64,000 nucleotides of DNA from Magnolia sinica. Taxonomy: Eukaryota; Streptophyta; Magnoliopsida; Magnoliales; Magnoliaceae. Of this stretch, positions 34,860 through 45,890 are shown in pieces; the first letter of the stretch is position 1, and each line of letters opens with the position of its first letter. The position numbers were made by a program, and so were the translations under genes. The notes beneath the pieces were generated by a model. The model ran no database searches. It was not told the DNA's origin and worked only from the letters and a program-made list of their open reading frames with translations. The DNA lies in the NCBI RefSeq assembly GCF_029962835.1, contig NC_080588.1, forward strand, positions 10,868,001 through 10,932,000, given 5' to 3'.

Positions 34860-35720
34860 CATGGTGGATTTCCAACAGATGGATGGACGGTGTGATAGAC
34901 ACAAGCATCAAGGTGAGCCACTGCACAGACGGTGCGGATACAACACTACATCATGGTGGGGCAGTACATGGCACCGTCCAGATGGATGGTACAGATGAAA
35001 CACATACTATTAAGGTGGGTCCCAGGGAATTTGGTGACGTTAATGCACAACTATATAGCTGGTGTGGGCATCCCAACTAGTCCGTCAAGTAGGTGGGTCC
35101 CACATGGGGCCCACCACACACCTATATATATGATATTATATATATATATTTAAAAAAAGCTACTGTCTAGAAGTTATATGAATGGACGGTTTGGGTGTAA
35201 GGCACGTACACCAAGGTGGGGTCTTCACATGCACCGTCTAAGTGGACAGTGCTGGATAAAATACATACATATAGGTGGGCCCCACCCTCACACGAGTCAC
35301 ACGTGTGAGGTGGCCCCACGTCCCAGAGAAATGGACGGAAGGTGTGGATATACGCATACATCATGGTGGAGATCCACCGTCCCAACCAGGGATGGTGTGG
35401 ATTAAACCATACATCACGGTGGTCCTCTCAGCACCGTCCAGATGGATGGTGCAGCTGAAACACATGCATCATGGTGGCCCACCGTGGGGTTAGTCCAGCA
35501 CCGTCCAAATGGCCTGAATGATGTGGATGAAATAGGTACATCACGGTGTGGCCTTCACAGCATTGTCCAAATTGTCCAGCGCCGTCTAAATGTTCTGGAC
35601 GGTGTGGATGAAACAAATACATCATGGTGTGGCCTTCACAACACTGTCCAAACTGTCCAGCGCCGTCCAAATTGTTTGGACGGTGTGGAATATCACATAT
35701 ATCATGGTGGAGACCCACTG
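34860..35720. repeat. GGACGGTGTGGAT / ACATCATGGTGG degenerate tandem repeats
   Basis: About ten degenerate units of 60-90 bases, each pairing a CCGTCC or GGACGGTGTGGAT segment with ACATCATGGTGG. Two adjacent units at 35541 and 35622 are close copies with an 81-bp period. Part of the solo LTR. Confidence 0.75.
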
Positions 35721-37278
35721 TCCCAACCAGGAATGGTGCGGGTCTAGTGGGCCACGCCCATCGCAAGAGAGGGAGAGAGAGAGAGAGATTAGTGAGAAAG
35801 GGAGGGACCCCGCAACTATGAGCCCTCCCTATACAATGCATACATCATGATGGGTTCCACAACAAGTGGTCCCTAAATAAAATAAAATCCAACGATCGAT
35901 CACCCATCGTACTTGCTTCTTTTAGACTCCTTGGACCCTTTTAGAGGATGATGGAGGTTGGACGGTGGAGATGAGAGGTGAGGAGGGTAGGAAGGTGGGC
36001 CACACCTAGTTCTCTCATGGAGCTTGGACGTGGGTTACTTGGGGAATGAGGGAGAGAATGAGAGAGAGAGAGAGAGAGGTGATGGGAGAGAGGGATGGTA
36101 AGTGATGGATGGGTGTACTTGGTTGTAAGAGAGAGAGTTGACTCTGGGGAGTGGTGGTTGTACTTGGGGATGGGTGTTGTACTTGACATTTGATTGATGG
36201 ATTGATGTGATGTGTCGTAGAGATTCCCTCGGTATTTGCAACTCGCGATGTTTTCTCGAACTGAACGCAGGCTCATATCTCCTAACCCGAGTATCGCCTC
36301 AGCGCGAAATACGCGGCGTCAGAACCGCGGCAACGGCGTGGTCGCAAGGGTACAAGTTTCTAGTTGAGCCGACACTGATATACGGGACAGGACTCAAGAT
36401 CAGCGCAAATGCCGATAACAGATCGTGGGTCACCGAAATTCGACCGGGAGGACTGCGGAGGCATACGGAACGGTACGGGATAGGATACGGGTCTCACATG
36501 AGTCTTCTTTTCTTTCCTTTTCATTATTTTCTTATATCTATGACTGGCTAAACCTCTTAGCTAGGTCTAAGAGGTGAAGCTTGTAGCATGATGGGGTATT
36601 TTCTACAGCTTTGATTCATATTTAATGAACTCTCTTTAATTATAGTTTGATTATAAGGAATGTTTTTAGTTTGTAATGGTTTATTGTGACTTAAATTACA
36701 ATGGATCTGTGATAGCTCTAAGCATGTCCTTTTTATTATTATGATTGTTGAGTTTGGAAGCCCTGTTGTTCACCATGTCTCATGGATATGGTTGGATGAT
36801 GGAATCCTTCCTAATGTTCATAACTCTCTTAGATTGGATGTATATTGGTTAAATTCTGTTGTTTGCTTTATCTCATGGGCATGGTTTTGTGATGGAATCA
36901 ATTCCAATTCTCATACCTCTCTTCCATTGAAAACTAGATCAAAGGAAGTTCATATTTAAGTTTTAATGAATTACTTTCCAGTTGGATGAAGATGGGACTC
37001 TGATTCCAGTTGTGTTTATAAATCAAGCATAGATTTCCCTGATTGTTACAAGTGGATCCTTGGCATCCTAGTTTCCTACCTTTGAATTTTACAAGTTTTA
37101 GTTAAAGTAATTCACTATTATTCTCTTAAATTTTCCTGGTTTAGATTACATTTTCGTCTAGTTCTAGTTCTAGTTACTTTCAGAATACATATAAGGTTCA
37201 ATCCATGTGGATTCGACCTTAGTCTTACCGAGATTATAACTACATTACAACCCTATACTTGGGGTGGTGAACAATCGA

Positions 37279-37565
37279 TGACATAGTCACTGTGAACTCT
37301 GCACTTGTGCTTTCGACTTTGTTCCTTCTCCACTTGGTTTTCATGAATCTTAGGACCTTGAAATCTTCAATCTTTATCTCTTAAGATCCATTCTTTGCAT
37401 TGGTAATCTTTGAGCATTAAATCCATGCTTTTAGCATCTTTTCCTATTGAAGCTCTTAAATTCACCTTGCAACACAAACATGAATAAAATAGGACATTAA
37501 GCGGTATCATGTTCATAAAATCAAGAAATAAATAGGGGATAATATACAATATTTGACCCTTAATA
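37279..37565 (-). repeat. 5' LTR of gypsy B, outer part
   Basis: After the second ATCGA copy, Athila LTR sequence on the minus strand runs to the LTR start at 37565 and continues the LTR broken at 30885. The copia target resumes at 37566. Confidence 0.82.
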
Positions 37566-38225
37566 GCACCCATAATAAAGTGCAACGTAGAGAGCCATTC
37601 ATATCATAGCATACTTAACTACTAGACTAAATGTCTCACTATAATCAATTCTTGGTTGTTAATGGAAACCCTTGGCCATTAGGCATGCTTTATAATGTTC
37701 AATGGTTCCATTTACATGCTATTTTACTTTGTAGACCCACTTTCAACTTACCAAATTCTTGCTAGGCTTGGGTTGAACTCAGGACCGGGTTCCTTAATGT
37801 TGCAAAGCTTCAAACTCAAAGTCATAATGGCATGCCATGCAGAAGATTTCAAAGCTCGAGTATAATAAATGGGCTCAAATGGGCAAGAAGACAACTAAAA
37901 AGTTGTGGATAATGCGTATTTAGGTGCAACTAAAGCCTTTGGTTTAAGAATACCACCGTTGGCTCATGTTTGCATATGGTGAATAGAGGTATTGGCAAAT
38001 GGAGGGGGAGGTGAGCCTAGAGAGGAAGAAGAAGAATGACGTTGGTGGAGGGTGGGAGTCGGGAGTAAGGGATGTGGACAAGGTAGGTGACAGACTGGTG
38101 GAAGCTGTAGGAGGTGGCAGGGGCATCGAGGTCATGAGTTGAGGCGGAGTTGTGTTGATTAGAAAGTTCCTTGTGGAGGAGATGGTGCCAGTTATGCGAT
38201 GCTGCTAATCGACAATGGTGCAAAT
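37566..38225 (-). pseudogene. Ale-like copia fragment: linker and start of reverse transcriptase
   Basis: Minus-strand pieces in shifting frames spell a Ser/Pro-rich linker (38135-37990), then HHMQT-ANGGILKPKAL. After that come the WHAIM segment and NGTIEHYKAxLMAKGF followed by a DYSETFSLVVK-like run near 37640-37620. This order is the usual N-terminal part of the copia RVT_2 domain, and the 'KPK' linker suggests the Ale/Retrofit lineage. It breaks at 37566 where gypsy B inserted. The rest would lie beyond B, outside the window. Many stops are present. Confidence 0.7.
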
Positions 38226-38870
38226 GTCACGGACGGTTCAGATCAAGGAACATAAGTTGTGGATGGTGCTGATGAATGTAAATGGGTGATGTTGTTGATA
38301 GATGGCTCAATGTTATGTAGGTCTTTGATGATTAATGTAGCAAACTGGTGGTGCCGTTGATGGGTGATTAATGTGGCAAACGGATGATCAGAAGTTGTGG
38401 CCGATGGGTCAAACATGGGAGATATAAAAGCACGAAAGCGGCCATAATGGGAAGGAACTATATTAATGAAGAAACAATATAGCAAAGAAGAAAACACATA
38501 GATTTACGTACTTCGGCTGCCAATATAACAATCTTACATGCACGAAAGAAGAGAATGGGGGATGTTATTATTTATGGTCACAATGGAGATTACAACACCA
38601 ATATTTATAATTATAATGAACATAGGATGCTAACAATGGAGCAACCTAGTTTAACACCTACTGGTTAGGAAGATCCCAAAGAAGGAGTAACTATGACTGT
38701 AGACAATTTAATCAACCCATACATAGAAACAAATCCATCATAAATCTCTCTTCTCCACCAGCACTCTCCCTCAAGTTGGTGCAAAAATATCGATAGAGCC
38801 CAACTTGGACAATATCTTGATATTTTGCTTCTGCACTTGATTGTGTCATAACATTCTATTTCTCACTCTT
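38226..38870 (-). repeat. Probable decayed 3' LTR of a second copia element and unassigned sequence
   Basis: At 38765-38785 the minus strand reads CACCAACTTGAGGGAGAGTG, the usual polypurine tract-LTR boundary of many copia elements. The LTR would then run left from about 38768. Its far end is not identifiable. From about 38226 to 38400 I cannot assign the sequence. A GATTAATGT-GCAAAC segment occurs twice near 38330 and 38370. Confidence 0.45.
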
Positions 38871-38879
38871 CCATGTTAC

Positions 38880-40150
38880 TAAGTTACCTCCAACAAATGT
38901 CTAATACCATATTGTAGATCTTTGATCAAGTTGATAACCAGCCCAATCAGCATCAATATGAACAACTTTGGAACTGTGTCAATTTTTACGCATCCATATA
39001 CCTCTTCCTGGTGAACCCTTCAAATACTACAAAATTTTGTTGACAACATTCATGTGATTAACTTTTGGTGCATGCATAAATATACTGACCAAACTAACTG
39101 CAAATGAGATATATGGCTAAGTAATAGTTAAATAAATTTGTCTACCAACTAATCTTAGAAATTTACCAATTTCAAAAAATAATTCGCCATCATCACCAAG
39201 CTTATCACAACTGTCAGTAGGAGTGTTTGATGGTCTGTTTGATGGTCTTACTCCCAATTTTCCAGTTTCTTATAACAGATCCAACACATATTTTCGTTGA
39301 TTAAGAAATATGCTCTTTTTTGAGTAGGCAATTTCTAATCCAAGAAAATACTTTAAAACTCCCAAGTCTTTAATAACAAATTGCCTGTGTAAAAGAGTCT
39401 TGGGATTTGATAATCGCTAGTGATCACTATGTCATCAACATAGTCCAAAACAATAATAGTACCTAAAGTACATTTCTTAACAAATAGAGAAGGATCCGCA
39501 ACACTCCTTTTTAGGCCATTAATCATGAGGATAGAACTGATCTTAGCATAGTAGGCTTGTGGTGACTGTTTAAGCCCATATATATTCCTTTTCAATTTGC
39601 ACACTAAACCAAGTTTGGATTCTTATGGATGACCACGTGGTACACTCATATAAACTTCTTTTATGTCACCATGCAGGAATGCATTTTTTTACGTCCATAT
39701 GGAATAATTTCTAATCCTAATTTACTGCCAGGGATATAAGAACTCAAAATGTGTTCATCTTCACAATGGGAGCAAATGTCTCTCTATAATCTTTTCCATA
39801 AGTTTTAGTAAATCCATTAGTAGCCAGTCTTACCTTATGTCATTACAAGGTTCCATCTCTCTTATATTTTATTTTATATACCCAACGACACCTAATTATT
39901 TTCTTTCCTAGAGGTAATCTAACAATGTCCCACGTTTTATTCTCATCAAGTGCCCGCGATTATTCTTTCATAGCAATTTTCCAAACTGGATTGGAATTAG
40001 CTTCTTGAAAAGTCTTTAGTTCTTAATCACTAGATATTGCACACAAGAAAGTAGAATGTGACTGAGTAACATTATCATATTTTAAATAAGCTTGCATAGG
40101 ATAAAAGATAGCATAGTAAGTAAAATAAAAAATAAAAAAATCTTTCATTC
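38880..40150 (-). pseudogene. Reverse transcriptase-RNase H of the degraded copia
   Basis: An open stretch at 39604-39353 encodes CKLKRNIYGLKQSPQAYY, SLFVKK and the catalytic YVDD in VLDYVDDIVIT (about 39445-39415). Upstream, 39640-40030 holds N-terminal reverse transcriptase sequence in several frames. Downstream, 38880-39300 resembles copia RNase H (a GCDFAGYQ-like and TSGF region near 38930-39000). All frames are broken. Confidence 0.75.
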
Positions 40151-40399
40151 TTTCTAGAGGATGAGTCTCTCTACTCGATCTCCGTTGAGTTGGAGGTGTT
40201 ACTATTTAAGGTATTGTTGTTCAAATGTAGTAATTGATTAATTTTCTAGAGGTATAGCTTGGACAATGACATCATCAGTTAATGTTGAAAGCGGTACCAA
40301 ATCAGACAAGTACTCCCCATGGGATTGATTCCATAATCTCTTTGTTCTTAAAAATAAGGTTCAGATTCAACAAAGCGTACATCACGAGAAATAACAATT

Positions 40400-40917
40400 G
40401 TTTGAGATGCCAAGTCGTAACATATGTACCCTTTCTTTGTGGAAGAATACCCAAAAAATACACACCGATTCGATTGTGCATCCAACTTATCATGCTATAT
40501 TGCTTGTTGGTGTACATAATAGATACAACCAAACATCCGCAAATGAGATATGCCAGGCTTTCGATTCTTTAAGACTTCTGATGGTGTCTTAAAATTGATT
40601 ACTTGACTAGGAAATCGATAAATAAAATATGTTGTAGTCAAAACTCCAAGGGACCAATATCTTTTTGGAACATTCATTTAAAACATAAGAGCTCTTGCAG
40701 TTTCTAAAATGTGTTGGTTTTGTTTTCTCTATGCCACCCCATTTTGTTGTGGTGTTTCCACACAGCTAGTTTGGTGAACAATAACTTGGCAGTGAATATA
40801 TTCAGAGAAAGGTCATTTAGTATATTATGTACCATTGTCAAACCTAAAAACCTTAACTTTGATAATGAATTGAGTAATCACCATATTATGAAAATCTTTG
40901 GAAACAGATAGTACATA

Positions 40918-40976
<59 letters not shown>

Positions 40977-41297
40977 CTTAGCAAGTATAACCATGTAGCA
41001 CAAGATTGATCATCAATAAATAATGCAAAATATTTATATCCATCATATGAATCAATTAGAGTAGGACCCCATAAATCAGAATGAATCAGTTCAAAAGACT
41101 CAATAGTCATACAAAACTAAAAAATAGTAAATGAGTTTGTTTACAAAATTGACAGACATCATACACACTAAACTCAACCGAAATAGAAGGGAAAAGACTC
41201 GCCAAGACATGATTAGAAGGATGTCTAAGAGGTTTAGGTAAGATGTGACTTTCCACCAAACTGCGGTATAACATGCCTTATTAGTGGGATTTAGCAA
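40400..41297 (-). pseudogene. Integrase of the degraded copia, split by an AT microsatellite
   Basis: SFELIHSDLWGPTLIDSYDGYKYF with the first catalytic Asp is at about 41095-41025. The frame then runs into an (AT)n tract at 40923-40974. The C-terminal core (MNVPKRYWSLGVLTTTYFIYR, FGCIYY) is at 40677-40500. Pre-integrase sequence lies at 41297-41110. Confidence 0.75.
40923..40974. repeat. (TA)n microsatellite inside the copia integrase
   Basis: About 26 TA units. It expands or inserts in the integrase coding region. Confidence 0.95.
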
Positions 41298-41318
41298 GTG
41301 TAATTCATGTGAATAAGT

Positions 41319-42180
41319 TCATTCACCAATCATCTTCTCCGACTCTCGATCCTGAAAGACGATATAAGTAGGAGAGAAAATAGCATCACAGTTCAAAGAA
41401 TTAGTACTTTTTCCAACAAAAAGGAGATGGATTTTAAAAGATGGAATAACAAGAGCATCAGAAGTGTGACTATTTGGAAAGAAGTCAATTTTGCCACTCC
41501 CTAATACAATAAATGTAATCCCATTAGCAATGGAAACATCATGCTTATCAGACTTAGGAATAAAATCATGCATAGAAAAAGGACTATTGATCATATGATT
41601 AGTGACTCCAGAAGCAATAATCCAAGAATTAATTTTGAAGATGAAGTGAGGTAAGCTTGCAAATTACTTGTATCATGGGTAGAGGTAGAATGACCTTGTT
41701 CATAAGGCATGGACTTACTGATTTATAACTCAACCGATTCATTAAGATTGATGTATCAGCTACTGCAGTATGATCTTTCTTATTGTTGTCAAGGTTTAAT
41801 TTGAGGTGAGGAAATAATTCCCAACATCAATCCTTGGTGTGCCAATTTTTACTACAGTGATCACAATGGTAAGGCTCTTTTATGCCTTTATTTTGATAAG
41901 TATTTTTCCATTTTTTAGTACCAAAAGGTTTTCTTCTATCATCTTTCTCAGCCAAAAGAGCATTTGATTCAACTTTCTTAGACGAAGAATTTAGCTTAGA
42001 ATTCATAGTCTTCTTCATGTTGAATAATAACACAAACATTGAAAAAAGAAGAAAGCGTGGCATCCATAAGAATATTACTTTTGATATTTTCATATTCAGA
42101 CTTCTGGCTACTGAGCAATGAGAAAATTATCTTCTTCATCTCTTTTCAGAAGAGTCTTCACATCAGTAGTATGTAGGCGA
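41319..42180 (-). pseudogene. gag end and protease of the degraded copia
   Basis: The zinc-knuckle remnant CDHCSKNWHTKD is at about 41870-41827. The protease resembles WIIASGVTNHMIN at about 41630-41580, where the usual catalytic Asp appears as Ala, followed by SIANGITFIVLGSGKI. Frames are broken, and the element is truncated at 42180 by element D. Confidence 0.68.
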
Positions 42181-42613
42181 TGTTAGACCCGTATCCTAGC
42201 CTGTACTATTCCATAGCCTTCCGCGGTCCTCCCGGACAAATTCTGGTGACCTGCAACACGTAGACAATAGTTGCATGCGATCCTAAGTCGTATCCCCTAG
42301 ATCTGAGTTAGCTCAATCCGAGACTTGTACCATTGTGACCGCACCGTCGCTGCGGTTCCGACATCGTGTATTACGCGCTGAGCCGATACCCAGGCTAGGA
42401 GATGTGGGCATGCATTCAGTTTCAAGGAAACACCATGCATTTGTAATCCCAAGAGAATTTCTACAACATGTCCCATCAATAAATCCCATCAATCACTACA
42501 TCATGTCAAGTACAACACCATCCCCAAAGTTAACTCTCTCTCTTACACTCCCTTACATGTCAAGTACACATCACTCACTCCATCACCCATCCCTCTCTCT
42601 CTCTCTTTACATC

Positions 42614-42650
<37 letters not shown>

Positions 42651-43164
42651 CCCATTTTCAAGCAAGCAACCCCATGAGAGTAGCAAACGTCCAAGCTCCA
42701 TGAGAAAAGCAAGGTGTGGCTCACCTTCCTACCACCTAATTCCACCATCCAAAACCAATCTCGACCGTTGAATCTCATTCATTGGAGCTCTAGCATGCAT
42801 TGGCGGAAGAAGGAAGAGGAGATCTAATGGTGGGTGTTTCTATAGGCCTATATTTCATTTTTTATGATGGGCCAAGTGAGGCTTACCGATTGAAGGTATG
42901 GATCTCACTTTGGACCCTAAATGCGGCCGATGGCCCACCTTGATTCTCACGATCACTCCACGATGGGGCCATTCTCCATGGACCCCATCAAGATGTTTAC
43001 TTCTTTGCATAAATAGGGTCATCTAAACCTTGCATTTTGGTGGAGAAAGGATCTCCACCGTTGATTTTTTATCGATGGGTCCACATGTAATGGGATCCAC
43101 TTGATGTATGTTGTGATGTACGGAAGGGAGGGCCCATCGTGTCGGGGTCCCTCCATCACTTGGC

Positions 43165-43198
<34 letters not shown>

Positions 43199-43947
43199 TT
43201 CACTTTTGTTGTGTGTGATGATGTGGCTGTGTGGCTCACCCGGATGTACCCCACTTGATGTATGTCTTATCCACACCATCCAGCCATTTAGTGGCCCACT
43301 TGAGCAGGGCCCACCTTATATCTATGTGTTGTGCCCAAACCGTCCAGTGTCAAGGGACGCTGGACGTGAATTGAAAACAAAAATATTAGCTTGATTTAAC
43401 AAGCTTTGGAGAGGGCCGTTCATACAAGCCCCACCTTGATGTATAGCTTTAATCCACGCCATCCATCATATTCCTCAGCTCGTTTTAGGCGTTGAGCCAA
43501 AAAATGAAGTCAAGCTGATTTTATGGCGGGCCATAGCATAGGAAAAAGTGATTTCTACCGTTCAAGGCTGTTAGGGGCCACATTAATGTTTCGATTCGCC
43601 AAAATATACTGAATATTGGGCTTATTTGGTCGGTCTTGAGCCATGGAATGCAATGGTTGGAGTGGATTCACCTGATGCGGGCCTCACCTACGAAAAACCA
43701 CAAGAAAACATATTTTTAAAAAAATAATAAAAAAATTAAGCAAAGCAGAAGGCGCTGCTGCTGGCGTCCAGAGGACGCTGTAGCGTCCTACTGCATTTGA
43801 CGTGGAATGCAGGGGGTCCCAACCATGGGCCCCACCGTGATGTGTGTGAACATCAACACCATGCATTGGGCGGGCCCCCTTCTAGCTGTGGGCCCTCCCC
43901 AAAATCAGCCATGTAAGAAACTCAGGTGGCCCACACTACAAGGAATA

Positions 43948-45000
43948 GTGAGGGATTGAACGTCTGCCCTTGGACTCCCTTGGAGTCCAGAAGTTTTGGA
44001 TAAATATAATATTTATTTATTTATTTATTTTGGTCTTTAAGACCTTATCAACAGATTGGATGGAAACATTATTGTGGGCCACACGTGGGACCCACTGATG
44101 TGTGTTTTGTAATCCACACCTTCCATTAGTGTGGACCCCACCATGAAGTATGTACTTTATCTATGCTGTGCATCTCTATGAGACCCACCATGATGCATGT
44201 GTTGCATCCAAACCGTCTAACCATTTTGAAAGCTCATTTTAAGGCTTGAGGCAAAAATGAGACAGATCTATTTATCTGGTGGGCCACTGCTAATAACAGT
44301 GAGGATGGAACGTCTGCCATTGAAATCCTTTTGGATTCCAGAAGCTTTGGATCATTATGAAATTTGTCTTTCCTCTTCATCCGGGTCTGTGTGACCTTCT
44401 CATCAGATTGGGTGGAAAATAAACATTATGGTGGGCCCCACGTGGGACCCGCTGATGTTGTGAGTGGGACGGCTGGTGTACCTCACTCTAGCTACCTAGC
44501 GGCTGTAGTGGTATCACTAAGTTCTGTGGGACCCACCTGCTTCATCCACACCGTCTATGGGACCCACAATGATGCATTTGTTGCATCCAAACCATCCAAT
44601 CCTTTGGTAAGCTTGTCTTACAGCTTGAGACTAAAAATAAGACAGATCTAAGATTAGGTGGACCACATTATAGAACATAGTGGGTTTGAACGTCCACCAT
44701 TAAAACCCTTGGGCTATAGGGTTTGGACCAATATGATATTTGTTTTTCCTCTAAATCCAGGTCTTTGTGACCTCATGCATGGGCTGGATGGGAAATAAAC
44801 CGTATGATGGGGCCCATTGGAATTTAACCGTGAAAATTATTATCAACACGATTAAATATGGTATGGTGCAGTTGATCTTTTGATATGATTCATTTTTATA
44901 TAAATATTGATCTCTAAAAATAGATGAATTGTGTTCAGCCCATTTGAATTGCCCCATTCAACTCTGCCCATTCGACTTGGCCCATTTGATTCGGCCCATT
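43948..45000 (+). repeat. Three diverged tandem modules of about 350-380 bp in the D LTR
   Basis: A GTGAGG-TTGAACGTC(T/C)(G/A)CC landmark occurs at 43948, 44299 and 44680. Each is followed by a CCTTGGAGTCCAGAAG-like stretch, a GTGACCTTAT stretch, and GTGGGACCC / GATGCATGTGTTGCATCCAA. Spacings are 351 and 381 bp. A more diverged relative may lie at 43240-43680. The second LTR copy has the same modules (about 60805-61700). Confidence 0.72.
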
Positions 45001-45240
45001 TGATTAGGTCCGATGTGATACATGAGGCCCGTTGTTGAGGCTCACCTTGATGTGATGTATGAGGCCCATTGTGGAGGCCCACCTTGATATATATGAGGCC
45101 CATGTGATGCGACCCAATATGATATATTTTTGACCCATGGGTGAGGCCTAATACGATGTATATGTGGCCCATTTAGTGAGGCCCATGTGATGTATTTGAG
45201 GCCCAGGTATAGGGCCCACCTGTAGTGTATTCAAGGCCCA
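44936..45240 (+). repeat. GGCCCAT array in the D 5' LTR
   Basis: Repeated GAGGCCCATGTGATG(TAT) units of about 30 bases, the reverse complement of the array at 34070-34730. A second block is at 45885-46145. In the other LTR the blocks are at 61790-62095 and 62715-62965. Confidence 0.78.
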
Positions 45241-45369
45241 ATGTGATGTGTGATTTTGTCGTGATGTATGTAATGATGTTTATGGGGGCTACTCCTTGGG
45301 AGCAATGTTAGGTAAATGAATACATTGTTGGGCAATGATGGTTTAATGTCCACATTGTGACCTTCCCTT

Positions 45370-45890
45370 AGGCCTTGTTCAGCCGATTCTAATTGTCGAG
45401 GGTGATTATCGAGGCCGATTGTCAATTTCGATTGTCGTGGCTGATTGCCAATTAGCAATCGAGGCTGATTATCGTGATCGATTGCTGATTCAGATTGTCA
45501 TAACCGATTGCCAATTCCGATTATCGAGGCTGATTATCGATCGATTCTGATTGTTGTGGCCGATTGCCGATTCCGATCATTGTCATGACCGATTATCGAT
45601 TAGTGACCAAGGCTAATTATCGTGACCGATTACCGATTCTGATTGTCATGGTCGATTGCCAATTTCAATTATCGATCGATTCTGATTGTTGTGGTTGATT
45701 GCAGGTTCCGATCATCGAGGGTGAATATTAATAAATTTTGATTGTTGTGGCTTATTACCGATACCGATTATCGATCGATTCTGATTGTTGTGGCCGATTG
45801 CCGATTCCGATCATTGAGGCCGATTATAGATCGATTCTGATTGTTGTGGCCGATTACAGATTCCAATTATCGTGGCCGATTGTCGAGGCC
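45370..45890 (+). repeat. CCGATTGCCGATTC minisatellite in the D 5' LTR
   Basis: About forty degenerate 12-14-base units of the type GTGGCCGATTGCCGATTCCGA. Higher-order units contain GATCGATTCTGATTGTTGTG. It corresponds to 62225-62725 in the 3' LTR. Confidence 0.82.

Larger units (their letters stand above)
32238..36498 (-). mobile_element. Del/Tekay-like solo LTR (4261 bp)
   Basis: Read on the minus strand it begins TGTGAGACCCGTATCC at 36498 and ends GGGGCATGACA at 32238. These ends match the LTRs of element D (TGTTAGACCCG ... GGGGCGTGACA). The flanks are GGAGT (32233-32237) and TGAGT (36499-36503), a duplication with one mismatch. There is no internal domain. It is shorter than the D LTR mainly because its repeat arrays differ. 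Confidence 0.88.
30886..37273 (+). mobile_element. Athila-family solo LTR C, with a Del-like solo LTR nested inside
   Basis: It starts TGTTGAGGGTCAAATATTGC at 30886 and ends GTGAACA at 37273. It is flanked by a perfect 5-bp duplication ATCGA (30881-30885 and 37274-37278). There is no internal domain, so this is a solo LTR of about 2.1 kb once the nested insertion is removed. Its orientation is opposite to B. It is closest to B's 3' LTR (8960-10921) in sequence. Confidence 0.9.
25351..37565 (-). mobile_element. Athila-like gypsy element B, 5' part (contains nested LTRs)
   Basis: Continuation of B: protease-reverse transcriptase, gag, leader, primer site, then a 5' LTR split by solo LTR C. It inserted into an Ale-like copia reverse transcriptase that resumes at 37566. 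The outer LTR end reads TATTAAGGGTC instead of TGTTGAGGGTC, differing by two C-to-T type changes on the plus strand. Confidence 0.85.
38871..42180 (-). mobile_element. Degraded Ty1/copia element body (gag end to RNase H)
   Basis: Reading leftward the order is gag end, protease, integrase, reverse transcriptase, RNase H, which is the copia order. The 5' part, including its LTR, is missing on the right because element D inserted at 42181. The domains are given separately. It is unrelated in detail to the two Sirevirus copies. Confidence 0.82.

Noticed and set aside
35428..35841. Overlapping frames on both strands with repeated HHGG/HLDGAGQFGQCCEG segments.
   Set aside because: They translate the CCGTCC/ACATCATGGTGG tandem repeats of a solo LTR. 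The repeat explains the frames on every strand.
37944..38497. Possible independent small genes between the two copia fragments.
   Set aside because: The Ser/Pro-rich frame fits the integrase-reverse transcriptase linker of the Ale-like fragment. The others have no support.
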